This document shows, one piece after another, positions 6,295 through 14,594 of a DNA stretch of 17,575 bases (its first letter is position 1; each line of letters starts with the position of its first letter). The position numbers and the translations under genes are program-made. The DNA comes from an uncultured Lachnospiraceae bacterium. GTDB lineage: Bacteria > Bacillota > Clostridia > Lachnospirales > Lachnospiraceae. The stretch covers positions 1-17,575 of the forward strand of contig CADBNQ010000081.1 of assembly GCA_902796045.1 (NCBI GenBank), written 5' to 3'. Under the pieces are notes generated by a model. The model worked only from the letters and a program-made list of their open reading frames with translations. It did not search any database and was not told the DNA's origin.

Positions 6295-9294
6295 ATGAGT
6301 CTGACAAAGCTGGTTCTGAACCGACCGGTCTCTACCGCTCTTCTTGTCCTGGGCATCGTAGTGTTCGGTCTCATTGCCATCTTCAGTTTTGATATGGAGC
6401 TGATCCCGGATATCCAGATGCCTATGATGCTGGTCAATACCGTTTATCCCGGCGCAGGGCCGGACAGCATTGAGCAGCTGGTCACAAAAGAAATCGAGGA
6501 TGCCGGAAGCTCTCTCTCCGGAGTAGAACAGGTCCTGTCCTATTCATATGATAATTATTCCATGGTCGCCTTCACCTATGATTACGACATGGACATGAAT
6601 GACGCCTACACAGACCTGTCCGCTGCACTGGATATGCTTAAGCTGCCGGATGACTGCCAGGAGCCCACCATCCTGCAGATGGATGTCAACGCCATGGATA
6701 CCATGACCATCTCCGTGACAAACGACGGTTCTTCAGATATGATGGCCTACATCGATGATACCATGGTACCTGCGCTGGAATCAGTGCCTGATGTGGCCAG
6801 GGTCCAGGTGACAGGCGGAAGGACCAATTATGTCCGAATTCAGCTTGACGAAAAGAAAATGCAGCAGTACGGCCTGAATATCTCTTCAATCGGCCAGACC
6901 ATCGGGATGACCCAGTACAATGTGCCGGCGGGGACCATCAGCGGGGGAAGCCAGGATATCAGTGTCAATACCAGCGCAAAATATCTTTCTCTGGAGGATG
7001 TGAGAAACACGACCCTCACTACCGCCCAGGGGGCACTGATCACACTGGGGGATGTGGCAGAGATCAGCATGGCCGCCAAGGATCCCGATACCCTGAGCCG
7101 CTATAACGGAGAGAAGAATGTCAGCGTCAGCGTGGTCAAGAGACAGAGCGGTTCCACCGTCCGGGTCTGCCGCAATCTGAGAAAGGCTCTTAAGAAGCTT
7201 TCGGATTCTGACCCCGGTGTCAGCTTTGATACCAGCTATGATGCCGGCGAGAGGATCACCGACTCCTTACGATCTCTGGGGGAGACCCTTCTGATCGGTG
7301 TCGTGCTGGCTATGGTCATCCTGTTTGTCTTCTTCGGCGACCTGAGAGCCAGCCTGATCGTTGGAAGCTCCATGCCCCTTTCTATCTTTGCCACTCTGAT
7401 CTGCATGTACCTGTTCGGCTTCAACCTGAATGTCATAACCATGGGGGCGCTGGTCATTGCCATCGGCATGATCGTTGACAGCTCCATCGTAGTGATCGAG
7501 AGCTGTTTCCGTCTGAGAGAGACCATAGATGATCCGAGAGAAGCAGCCTTAAAAGGAGCCGGCGTAGTATCCATGAGTATACTGGCCTCAACCATTACCA
7601 CCTGCGTGGTCTACCTGCCCCTGTCCCTGATCTCAGGAATGTCGGGACAGATGTTCTCTCAGCTTGGCCTGATCATCGTTTTTGCCATGGTCGCCTCACT
7701 GATCATGGCCTTAAGCATCGTACCTCTCCTCTATGTTAAGATGAAGCCGGAGGAAAAGAAAAACAATATGGCCAACCGGATCCTGGATAAGGTCCGGGCT
7801 CTATACCGGAGAGGCCTTCGCAAACTGCTTTACCGAAAAAAAACGACCATGTTTGTCAGTGTCCTTCTCCTGCTGATTTCCTTCTTTCTGGCATCTACCC
7901 TGACCTTCGAGCTGATGCCTACCAGCTATGACGGCAGCATCAACATCACTGCCACCTTCCGTTCAGGAACAAAGCTGGCTTCCATGGGGGACCGGATGAA
8001 GGACCTGGAGAAGATGGTCGCAGCGGATAAGAATTTTAAGAACTACAGCCTTTCCATCAGCCAGAACACAGCCACTCTGACAGCCTACGCTGTAAAGCAC
8101 TGTGAGAGAACCAGCGAGGAAGCGGTGGAGGAATACACCGAACGCCTGTCCAGGATGACTGATGTTGATATCTTTGTACAGGCTACAGGCGGAGGCAGCG
8201 AGATGATGAGCAATTATTCCTCCGACCTGGTGGACATCGTGCTTGAAAGCGATGACCTGCATGACCTGTCAGAAGCTTCCGCAAAGGTCGAAGCCATGAT
8301 GCGCAAAACGCCCGGCGTTATCCATGTAAAATCTGACGCGGCGGCGGCCAGGACTTCTGCCCATGTGATTCTCGATCCGCTGAAAACCGCCAACGCCGGT
8401 CTTGCTCCGGCCCAGATTGCCGGAGACCTCTACCAGACCCTCACAGGCATGACTGCCGACAGCATGGAGCTGGGAGGAGAAGAATACGATATCATACTGA
8501 GATACCCGGAAGGCTCCTATGATGATCAGAACAAACTGATGGAGAAGGTCCTTACCGGTGCCACAGGAAATCAGGTCTCCCTCTCTGACATAGCGCAGCT
8601 GGAATTCACAGAAGAACCGCAGATGATCCAGAGAAGCAACGGCAGATATCAGCAGACCATCTCTGCGACAGTGACCACAGACAGTAAAAGCAAGGCTTCC
8701 AGAACCATAAGGAAAAAATGCGAGAAGATGAAATTCCCGGAAGGGACAGGCCTGAGTTCTTCCTTCATTGATGATATGAGATCCGAGAATCTCACATCCA
8801 TCTTCAGGGCCATCCTGTCCGGCATCTTTCTGGTTTTCCTTGTGATGGCCATGCAGTTTGAATCCTCACGCTTCTCCCTGATGGTCATGACCTGTATTCC
8901 TTTCTCTCTCATAGGTTCCTTCCTGCTGCTCTTTTTGACCCGCAGCAGTATGAATATGGTTTCCATGATGGGATTCCTGATGTTGATGGGAATCGTTGTA
9001 AATAACGGCATCCTCCTGGTAGACACCGCCAACCAGGAGAAGGAGCACATGCCCCTGGAGGATGCCCTGGTGACTGCCGGAAGCATCCGGCTCCGTCCCA
9101 TCCTGATGACGACCCTCACGACCATCCTGGCCATGGTGCCCATGGCATTCTTCAGTGACAACAAGATGATGAGCGGTATGGCCTTTGTCATCATAGGAGG
9201 GCTGATTGCCTCGACTATTCTCTGTCTTCTGATGATGCCTACCTATTATCTGATCCTATCGGGCAAAAAGAAAAATCAAAAAAATAACCAATAA
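6295..9294 (+). CDS. RND-superfamily efflux permease (AcrB/HAE-like)
   Basis: 999 residues with the RND layout: TM1 at about 10-32, a large extracytoplasmic loop (about 33-325), TM2-TM6 (about 330-475), TM7 at about 515-535, a second loop (about 536-800), and TM8-12 (about 805-995). TM4 carries GMIVDSSIVVIE with D395; the second Asp of the AcrB pair is S396. In TM10 the segment GIVVNNGILLVDTAN has N903 where AcrB has the proton-relay Lys. This single-Asp form resembles what I know from RND pumps outside proteobacteria. It is probably a proton-driven exporter, but the substrate cannot be read from sequence. The ATG directly follows the adaptor stop, with GGGGAGG just inside the adaptor end, so the two are translated together. 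A terminator follows at 9298. There is no TolC-type gene, consistent with a single-membrane cell. Confidence 0.93.
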   Translation: MSLTKLVLNRPVSTALLVLGIVVFGLIAIFSFDMELIPDIQMPMMLVNTVYPGAGPDSIEQLVTKEIEDAGSSLSGVEQVLSYSYDNYSMVAFTYDYDMDMNDAYTDLSAALDMLKLPDDCQEPTILQMDVNAMDTMTISVTNDGSSDMMAYIDDTMVPALESVPDVARVQVTGGRTNYVRIQLDEKKMQQYGLNISSIGQTIGMTQYNVPAGTISGGSQDISVNTSAKYLSLEDVRNTTLTTAQGALITLGDVAEISMAAKDPDTLSRYNGEKNVSVSVVKRQSGSTVRVCRNLRKALKKLSDSDPGVSFDTSYDAGERITDSLRSLGETLLIGVVLAMVILFVFFGDLRASLIVGSSMPLSIFATLICMYLFGFNLNVITMGALVIAIGMIVDSSIVVIESCFRLRETIDDPREAALKGAGVVSMSILASTITTCVVYLPLSLISGMSGQMFSQLGLIIVFAMVASLIMALSIVPLLYVKMKPEEKKNNMANRILDKVRALYRRGLRKLLYRKKTTMFVSVLLLLISFFLASTLTFELMPTSYDGSINITATFRSGTKLASMGDRMKDLEKMVAADKNFKNYSLSISQNTATLTAYAVKHCERTSEEAVEEYTERLSRMTDVDIFVQATGGGSEMMSNYSSDLVDIVLESDDLHDLSEASAKVEAMMRKTPGVIHVKSDAAAARTSAHVILDPLKTANAGLAPAQIAGDLYQTLTGMTADSMELGGEEYDIILRYPEGSYDDQNKLMEKVLTGATGNQVSLSDIAQLEFTEEPQMIQRSNGRYQQTISATVTTDSKSKASRTIRKKCEKMKFPEGTGLSSSFIDDMRSENLTSIFRAILSGIFLVFLVMAMQFESSRFSLMVMTCIPFSLIGSFLLLFLTRSSMNMVSMMGFLMLMGIVVNNGILLVDTANQEKEHMPLEDALVTAGSIRLRPILMTTLTTILAMVPMAFFSDNKMMSGMAFVIIGGLIASTILCLLMMPTYYLILSGKKKNQKNNQ

Positions 9295-9297
9295 AGT

Positions 9298-9328
9298 AAA
9301 AAAAACAGCGCATCTGCGCTGTTTTTTT
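9298..9328. terminator. Bidirectional intrinsic terminator
   Basis: CAGCGC (9306-9311), loop ATCT, GCGCTG (9316-9321), flanked by an A-run at 9298-9305 and a T-run at 9322-9328. The hairpin has a U-tract in both directions, so it can end the plus-strand efflux operon (stop at 9294) and the minus-strand operon (last stop at 9331). Confidence 0.92.
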
Positions 9329-9330
9329 AA

Positions 9331-10194
9331 TCAATCCCATTCATAAGATGCCACGGCATCATATTCATCCGGTATCCCGACTGTCTCTATGCCGTCCGGA
9401 GCACCCATGACCCAGTCAACCCAGTCCTGCTGGGAAGCGATGGCGTCAAAGTTGAGCATGGTGGCCCCGGCGTCAAGCATGGTATCCTTCCGGGAGGTCA
9501 TCTCCTCCTTCTTCACACAGAGAATAACCAGCTTCCCTTTCAGGATATAACGGTAAGGCTGCCTGTTCATAAAACTTGGGGCAAGGCTGGCTGCATAGAA
9601 CGATTTATCCAGCAGAGGATCGATCTCCCGGGCCTCCCAGTCTACCGGTTTGCCCCAGACATTCTGGAAGACCAGCTCCTCCTGGGCAATCTTAGGTGCG
9701 ATATGTCCCGGCCGCTCCCTGAACTGGACGTTGGAGGGGCTCAGGATATCCAGTCGTTTCTTCTTCGGTTCCTCCTTGCCGTAACCGCAGGCAATGACCA
9801 CAACTACTTCTTTATCCGATGTGATGCCGGCAGCTTTTTTTGTCTCTTCACTGTCGCCGACAGTCAGCCAGCAGTGGCTGATTCCCATCTCTGTCAGCTT
9901 GAGACAGAGATCCTCGGCAATATAACCGGCATTGAACAGATAATGATCCTTTTTCTCCGACAGTAGGATCAGGTAAGCCGGAGCCATGAAACTCTTCCCC
10001 TGGTATCCGGCGACACCTTCCAGTCGTTCTCCGGTATCTCCTGTGCAGATAACCAGCTCCACAGGCAGATCAGGCAGGAGTCTGTGCAGACTGTCAAAGG
10101 ACACTGCGATCTCGTCAAGCTTCTCTGCGGGCAGTCCCATTTTCCTGAATTCACGAATAGATTTTCTTTTTTCAATCTTCTCCATATACTTCAT
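9331..10194 (-). CDS. Nitroreductase-family protein (TM1586-type)
   Basis: 287 residues. The N-terminal motif EKRKSIREF (about 8-16) and a central LAPSFMNRQPYRYIL (about 204-218) match the nitroreductase pattern of an RRSxRxF start and a (P)SxxNxQPWR flavin-contacting segment. The arrangement of two half-domains in one chain resembles the putative TM nitroreductase family (PF14512). The expected role is FMN-dependent reduction of an unknown substrate; flavin binding is inferred from the family. The start at ATG 10194 is set by AGGAG eight bases upstream; the in-frame extension to 10227 overlaps the preceding gene and has no ribosome-binding site. It is the last gene of the minus-strand operon, 29 bases after the metallo-hydrolase and directly before the terminator. 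Confidence 0.8.
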   Translation of the reverse strand: MKYMEKIEKRKSIREFRKMGLPAEKLDEIAVSFDSLHRLLPDLPVELVICTGDTGERLEGVAGYQGKSFMAPAYLILLSEKKDHYLFNAGYIAEDLCLKLTEMGISHCWLTVGDSEETKKAAGITSDKEVVVVIACGYGKEEPKKKRLDILSPSNVQFRERPGHIAPKIAQEELVFQNVWGKPVDWEAREIDPLLDKSFYAASLAPSFMNRQPYRYILKGKLVILCVKKEEMTSRKDTMLDAGATMLNFDAIASQQDWVDWVMGAPDGIETVGIPDEYDAVASYEWD

Positions 10195-10223
10195 AGCACT
10201 CACTCCTTCCTGCAGGCATCCCG

Positions 10224-11090
10224 TCAATAAGGCGGGGCAGTCTTTACCTGAAACTCTATGTCTTCCTTCCTGGTAAGCAGGACACTGACACCGGCTTTTT
10301 CAAGCAGCCGGACAACATCCTCCTCCTCTGGTTCATCCTCAGAAGAACTGATGACAGCTTCCTTTGGAACGAACAGATCCAGGAGCATCTTCACCGTCTT
10401 TTTATCCCGGCCATGATGGGGAACCTTCAGCCATGTGTACTGGGTTCCGCCATACTGGCTTTCCACATACTGGGTCATCCGTTCATTCTCGGCATCCCCG
10501 GTAAACAGGAGTTTCCCCCCCTCAGCTATGACGCTGGTGATCAGTGAGAGGTTATTGTCCTGGTGTTTCTCAAACTCCGCCGTCAGAGGGGGATATATGG
10601 TAAATGACGCATTCAGTGCCTCAAATGACAGCATCTCCGTAACGATGACCTCCTCTGTCTCCGAGGAGGCAAGACTGTCCTCCAGGGCCACAAAGGGATC
10701 ACTGTCCTTGGTCCCCAGAGGCATATAACACTTCTTAACAGGAACCGCCTTCAGAATCGCCGGCGCTCCCCCGATATGGTCTTTGTCATAATGTGTCAGG
10801 ATCAGGGCTTTCAGTTTGTCGATCCCTCTTGACCTCAAGGCCTCAAGGATGATATCGGCATCCCCCTTCTCCCCGGTATCGATCAGGACCGCCTCCTGGT
10901 CATTATACAGAAGAAAGGCATCCCCGCAATGGTCAAGCCGGGGAGCCAGCACAGTAAAGGTATCCTTCTCCTTTCGGGCCCTGACCGGTTTCTGATCCCC
11001 GCTGTAATACTTAAGACCAAGCAGCAGACAGGCCGCAGCCAGGATGACCATCAGCAGAAGAACAGGAAACTTTCGCAAAATCCTCATCAT
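10224..11090 (-). CDS. Membrane-anchored metallo-beta-lactamase-fold hydrolase (ComEC C-terminal-like)
   Basis: 288 residues. An N-terminal membrane helix (about 8-27) is followed by a metallo-beta-lactamase domain. Visible metal-site motifs are THYDKDHIGG (H100, D102, D104, H105), FTGDAE with D199, and VPHHG with H225-H226. This order and spacing (LTHxDxDHxGG, then a GD motif, then PHHG) is characteristic of the ComEC/Rec2-related hydrolase branch rather than antibiotic-degrading lactamases. The lone helix and the absence of the ComEC channel suggest a stand-alone enzyme on the outer face of the membrane. Nucleic acid or another phosphodiester is possible as substrate; none is shown. The start codon overlaps the stop of the DUF4956 gene (ATGATGA), so the two are translationally coupled. 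ATG 11087 is an equally possible start. Confidence 0.85.
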   Translation of the reverse strand: MMRILRKFPVLLLMVILAAACLLLGLKYYSGDQKPVRARKEKDTFTVLAPRLDHCGDAFLLYNDQEAVLIDTGEKGDADIILEALRSRGIDKLKALILTHYDKDHIGGAPAILKAVPVKKCYMPLGTKDSDPFVALEDSLASSETEEVIVTEMLSFEALNASFTIYPPLTAEFEKHQDNNLSLITSVIAEGGKLLFTGDAENERMTQYVESQYGGTQYTWLKVPHHGRDKKTVKMLLDLFVPKEAVISSSEDEPEEEDVVRLLEKAGVSVLLTRKEDIEFQVKTAPPY

Positions 11091-11815
11091 ATCACCTGCT
11101 TACTGCCTCGTTCGGCAATAGAGGGGGCAACAATCAGGACAACATTCATATTGCCGTTTCTGGTACGTATCTCGTCCAGCAGCTTCTTCTGGTTCAGCTT
11201 CCTTCTCGGTTTGATCCTGTAGCGCAGCTCACACATGGAGCCAAAATCTGTCGTCCTCACCATGAGCAGTCTGAAGCTCTGAGTATGTTTATTGAGGACC
11301 GGTTCAAACACCCCCTGAAAATCCAGATTCTCCGGAACCCAGATCTTTAAGATCATGCTGTCTGCATGGGAATCTCCCCAGTCAGACATCTCCAGTATAT
11401 ATAAAGCTGCTATCATGATCGCCGCAAAGAGAATGCCGTAGATCACATAGCCGCAGCCGCTCAGGACACCGCTGCATATGGCGGTAAAAAGATAAGAAAG
11501 GTCTTTCGTCTGTATGGGACCGCTTCGAAAACGGACCAGAACAAAGATGCCTGACAGTCCCAGACCGGTGGCAATATTACGTCCCACCATCGTGATCACG
11601 ACCGCTGTGGCTACCGGAACAACCACCAGGGCCAGGGCCAGCCCGCTGGATGATATGTCTTTTCTGCGATTGTAAATATACAAGGCGCTGAAACACAGGC
11701 CGCACAATAAAGACGAGAAAACAATCAGCAGAAAACCTGTTAAAGTAATATCCAGGGCAATATCCGAATCCAGGATCCTGCTCAGGAAAGAGGGATTTTG
11801 TGTTGCAAGTGTCAT
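11087..11815 (-). CDS. DUF4956 membrane protein
   Basis: 242 residues. Membrane segments lie at about 22-47, 57-79 and 108-141 (probably two helices), followed by a soluble C-terminal domain (about 150-242). The conserved loop GLGLSGIFVLVRFRSGPIQ, followed by a D-L-x-Y-L-F segment (about 84-110), is the signature I associate with DUF4956 (PF16316). Proteins of this family often sit next to VTC-type polyphosphate polymerases, exactly as here (13 bases after the VTC gene). The biochemical role is unknown; a membrane partner or channel for the polymer is only a guess. AAGGAG lies eight bases before ATG 11815. Confidence 0.85.
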   Translation of the reverse strand: MTLATQNPSFLSRILDSDIALDITLTGFLLIVFSSLLCGLCFSALYIYNRRKDISSSGLALALVVVPVATAVVITMVGRNIATGLGLSGIFVLVRFRSGPIQTKDLSYLFTAICSGVLSGCGYVIYGILFAAIMIAALYILEMSDWGDSHADSMILKIWVPENLDFQGVFEPVLNKHTQSFRLLMVRTTDFGSMCELRYRIKPRRKLNQKKLLDEIRTRNGNMNVVLIVAPSIAERGSKQVI

Positions 11816-11828
11816 AACAGCTTCTCCT

Positions 11829-12590
11829 TTAAATACGTGACAGAATATTAATAGTTTCTGAATCCTCCAAAACCTCTTCCTTGAGATAGCTTTTATAGGC
11901 CACTCCGTATTTGGAAAAGGAAGAGGTATAGACTTCCTCTTTTGAGAGGAGCTCTGTAAACCACAGGGGCATTGCTTCGCTCACCTTTACTTCCATCAGG
12001 CGGAAATCATCAGGCATCAGCTGCCGTCCCCTGTCCTTGTCGTCAAACCCTTTCGGATCCTTCAAAAATGTCAGATTCTTATCAAAAGTCACCCGAAAGC
12101 CGGAATCCTCTCTGTCAAAAAAAGCCAGCCGGTCGTACTCAATCCGCATGGAAGGACTGACCTTCTTACAGGAAAGATAATAGTCAATCTCCTTAAGTAC
12201 CTGCAGGGTCATATAGGAGGCCTCCGCCGGATATTCCCGGGAAATCATAAAATCTACGGCCTCCTTGAGAGTCAGGCTCACTCTCCGCTTGGTCACAAGG
12301 CGATTGATCTTCTTCTTCATTTCAAGAAACACCCTGTCTTCCGGCGATTGGGGCAGACCATAGCTTCTCATACGAAGCTTCTCTTTATAGAAAGGCTTGG
12401 ATAAGGATTCCCGGATCACATCAAATCCGTCTGTATCAAAATACAGGTTGCAGATAGAGTAGGTGCTTCCGTCAGCACAGAACCGATCCGCCTCCATGTG
12501 TTCCATGATCACCGGAAGGAGCCTGTTCATGACAGCCTCATCCATCAGGTATTTCTTCTCATATCGTTTAAAAACCGTTATCGCTGACAT
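11829..12590 (-). CDS. VTC-domain polyphosphate polymerase-like protein
   Basis: 253 residues, a single VTC domain (PF09359), the catalytic domain of yeast Vtc4, which makes polyphosphate from ATP. Visible active-site-type residues are the start segment RYEKKYLM (R9, E11, K12, K13), LRMRSYG (R73, R75), FLEMKKK (E90, K92) with basic VTKRR at about 99-103, R149 in MRIEYDR, LMEVKVS (E200, K202), and FSKYGVAY (K227). These are the arginines, lysines and glutamates that line the tunnel in the family, so the domain looks intact. There is no SPX domain and no membrane helix. GGAG eight bases before ATG 12590 fixes the start; the frame to 12617 overlaps the upstream gene. Whether the product is polyphosphate is inferred from the family. 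Confidence 0.87.
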   Translation of the reverse strand: MSAITVFKRYEKKYLMDEAVMNRLLPVIMEHMEADRFCADGSTYSICNLYFDTDGFDVIRESLSKPFYKEKLRMRSYGLPQSPEDRVFLEMKKKINRLVTKRRVSLTLKEAVDFMISREYPAEASYMTLQVLKEIDYYLSCKKVSPSMRIEYDRLAFFDREDSGFRVTFDKNLTFLKDPKGFDDKDRGRQLMPDDFRLMEVKVSEAMPLWFTELLSKEEVYTSSFSKYGVAYKSYLKEEVLEDSETINILSRI

Positions 12591-12592
12591 GG

Positions 12593-13429
12593 TCAGTACT
12601 CCATTTCTCCCTGGCATCCGGCCTCGGAAAGCGCGTGCTTCACCTGAACCCGGGCTCCATCTTCTTTATCCTTATTGACATACAGTCCGGTATAGGCATA
12701 CATGCCGTATTTACCTGCATCAATATCGATGGTCCCACTCCGGATATCCAGGAGACCATTAGAATGAATCCCGTCTGTCCCGGCCTTGAGGGTAAGAGTT
12801 CCTGCCTCTATAATGACACTCTTCTTCCCGTGCAGAGCCTGCTTCGCAGCTTCAACCTTTAAGCTGCCACCCTTAATCTTTAAGTCCTTGGTAGAAAAGA
12901 TCCCGTGCCCCTTGTCCGAATGCACTGTGAGGAGACCGTCCCCTTTCACAGTCAGGTCAGACCTTGCGTAAATGCAGGCTTTCTTGCGGGGATGCGATCC
13001 TGTGTAGGTCTCTGTAAATGAATTCTCGCTCTCATCTCTCAGTTTCATAGAGACCTTTTTGGCAGACTTCACATAGACAGCCGGCCCGTAATGACAGCTG
13101 ACTGAGACACCGTTCAGCTTCAGCTTAACCTCACTGTCCTCCCCTGCATCAACAATGATCTGCCCATCATCTAATTTCCCTCTTAACATATAGGTTCCGC
13201 CCTTGCAGAGGATGACTTTTTGGCCGCTGATCTCCATGCCTGTATCATGGTTTGTAAAAATATGATCGTCATTAAACAGGATCTCCCTGGATACTTCTTC
13301 CTCGGAAAAAGCATGGCGGATCCTTGGCGCTAAAGGATCCGTACCACTGTAAAGATAGATCGCGGCAGCCCCTGTTACGAGCAGGGCAGCAATGATCAGC
13401 AGTAAGGGTAGTGTCTTTTTGTCCTTCAT
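12593..13429 (-). CDS. Membrane-anchored Cthe_2159-type carbohydrate-binding domain protein
   Basis: 278 residues. A short basic start and one membrane helix (about 6-26) precede an extracellular domain rich in repeated beta-strand turns (KVILCKGGTYMLRG, SDLTVKGDGLLTVHSDKGHG, KDLKIKGGSLKVEAAKQALH, GTLTLKAGTDGIHSNG, GTIDIDAGKYGMYAYTGLYV). This is the parallel beta-helix pattern of the Cthe_2159-like carbohydrate-binding domain (PF14262), where a G-I-H/A-x-x-x-x-L unit recurs. Many members are longer, so this is a compact version. The last bases adjoin the VTC gene, and the two are probably translated together. AGGAGG six bases before ATG 13429. The role in the operon is probably binding of a surface polysaccharide or anionic polymer; the ligand is not known. 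Confidence 0.8.
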   Translation of the reverse strand: MKDKKTLPLLLIIAALLVTGAAAIYLYSGTDPLAPRIRHAFSEEEVSREILFNDDHIFTNHDTGMEISGQKVILCKGGTYMLRGKLDDGQIIVDAGEDSEVKLKLNGVSVSCHYGPAVYVKSAKKVSMKLRDESENSFTETYTGSHPRKKACIYARSDLTVKGDGLLTVHSDKGHGIFSTKDLKIKGGSLKVEAAKQALHGKKSVIIEAGTLTLKAGTDGIHSNGLLDIRSGTIDIDAGKYGMYAYTGLYVNKDKEDGARVQVKHALSEAGCQGEMEY

Positions 13430-13468
13430 GCTCTTCCTCCTGATTATATCATGGATCCACAGGCTTTT

Positions 13469-14548
13469 CTACAGATTCCGGAGCACTTCTGCGTATGTCC
13501 GGCAGCGTTCTCCGTCAACGACATGCACTTCATCATAAGCGCCCACCTCCTCGGAAAAGATACCGAACTCATCCAAAGCCGCATACATATCCTCGCAGCC
13601 GGCAGCGATATTGTCCACAATAAACTCATGATTAAAGTTGATCGTGCCTCCGACCAGTCCGCCCATATCTCTCCTCGGGTAGAGATGAACAAAAGAAGCA
13701 CCGTTAAAATACTCTTCACGGTTCAGCCCGATACCCAGCACCCCCAGGCCCGAAAGACCCGCTGCCTCCCTTCTGGAAGCACAGTGAATCACAATAAACC
13801 GCCGGTATCCCAGATAATACATAGGGGCGATGGGGACATTACTGCCAAAGACCGGAATCCCGCCATCGATGTACTTTACCCCCCTGATGTCTCTCTGTCT
13901 GAAGGCGACAGGAACAGCGGCACTGGCCAGAAGGCAGTTTACTTTCTCTTCATCAGACATCGTATTGAGGATAAAATCCATGGGATAAGCTTTGTTATAG
14001 TCAAAGGCGGTGACCACAGTGAGGGGACTGTCCATCGTGATGCCGGACACCACGCCGCTCCGGCGGATCAGCTTCTCCAGATAGCGGTCGTTCTCCTCAG
14101 AGGGGCCAAAAAAGCCATCCGTCCCATTCATACCTTCTTCTTCTATACATTCCCACTGCTGCAGCATAACCTCTATACCGGCACCTGCCAGAAGGGCCGC
14201 GTTCAGTGCGCCGGCAGAAGTGCCGGCGATACCGGTAATGTCAGCCGGCAGCCTGTCCGCAGCATGCTCCATAAGGACCTTGCAGGCCCCCACCTGATAG
14301 CTGGCCTTGGCACCCCCTCCTGCCAGGATCAGGGCGATACCCGAGGAATCCTTCTCGATCCTGGTCTTAAGCCCATCCTCTGCCAGCTTTCTGATCTGAC
14401 TGGCACGGATCTTGTTGTCAGCCGGATTGACCCTCTCGTCTTTCATGCGTTTCGTTCTGTCAAGATTGTCCCAGACCCTTCCCATGGTCTCTTTGATCTC
14501 CTGGTCCCCAATCAGGTCCATGACTTTTTTCATTGATTCACGATCCAT
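13469..14548 (-). CDS. Patatin-like phospholipase
   Basis: 359 residues. After a helical charged N-terminal region (about 1-65) comes a patatin domain: the oxyanion-hole glycine motif LAGGGAKASYQVG (G77-G79), the nucleophile elbow GTSAG with S111, and the dyad aspartate D228 in YIDGGIP. These give a complete Ser-Asp catalytic dyad for lipid acyl-ester hydrolysis; the precise lipid is unknown. No signal peptide is seen, so it is likely cytoplasmic or membrane-peripheral. ATG 14548 is preferred over the GTG at 14557 because AAGGGG lies eight bases upstream of the ATG. The gene is 46 bases downstream of the acyltransferase and 39 bases upstream of the Cthe_2159-type gene. The pairing of an acyltransferase with a lipase suggests envelope lipid or polymer acyl turnover (inference). 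Confidence 0.9.
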   Translation of the reverse strand: MDRESMKKVMDLIGDQEIKETMGRVWDNLDRTKRMKDERVNPADNKIRASQIRKLAEDGLKTRIEKDSSGIALILAGGGAKASYQVGACKVLMEHAADRLPADITGIAGTSAGALNAALLAGAGIEVMLQQWECIEEEGMNGTDGFFGPSEENDRYLEKLIRRSGVVSGITMDSPLTVVTAFDYNKAYPMDFILNTMSDEEKVNCLLASAAVPVAFRQRDIRGVKYIDGGIPVFGSNVPIAPMYYLGYRRFIVIHCASRREAAGLSGLGVLGIGLNREEYFNGASFVHLYPRRDMGGLVGGTINFNHEFIVDNIAAGCEDMYAALDEFGIFSEEVGAYDEVHVVDGERCRTYAEVLRNL

Positions 14549-14594
14549 ACCACTCACCCCTTTCAGGCTCGGATTCCGCTTCTCTCCTGGTGGT

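Noticed and set aside
13443..13448. TATAAT on the minus strand just ahead of the Cthe_2159-type gene
   Set aside because: It lies one base from the AGGAGG, so transcription would start inside the ribosome-binding site, and no -35 box is present at 16-18 bases. It is probably fortuitous, with the gene read from the upstream operon promoter.
13451..14536. Long plus-strand open frame antisense to the patatin gene (361 codons)
   Set aside because: It mirrors a gene with intact catalytic motifs. The product has no recognisable domain and no ribosome-binding site; it is a codon-bias shadow.
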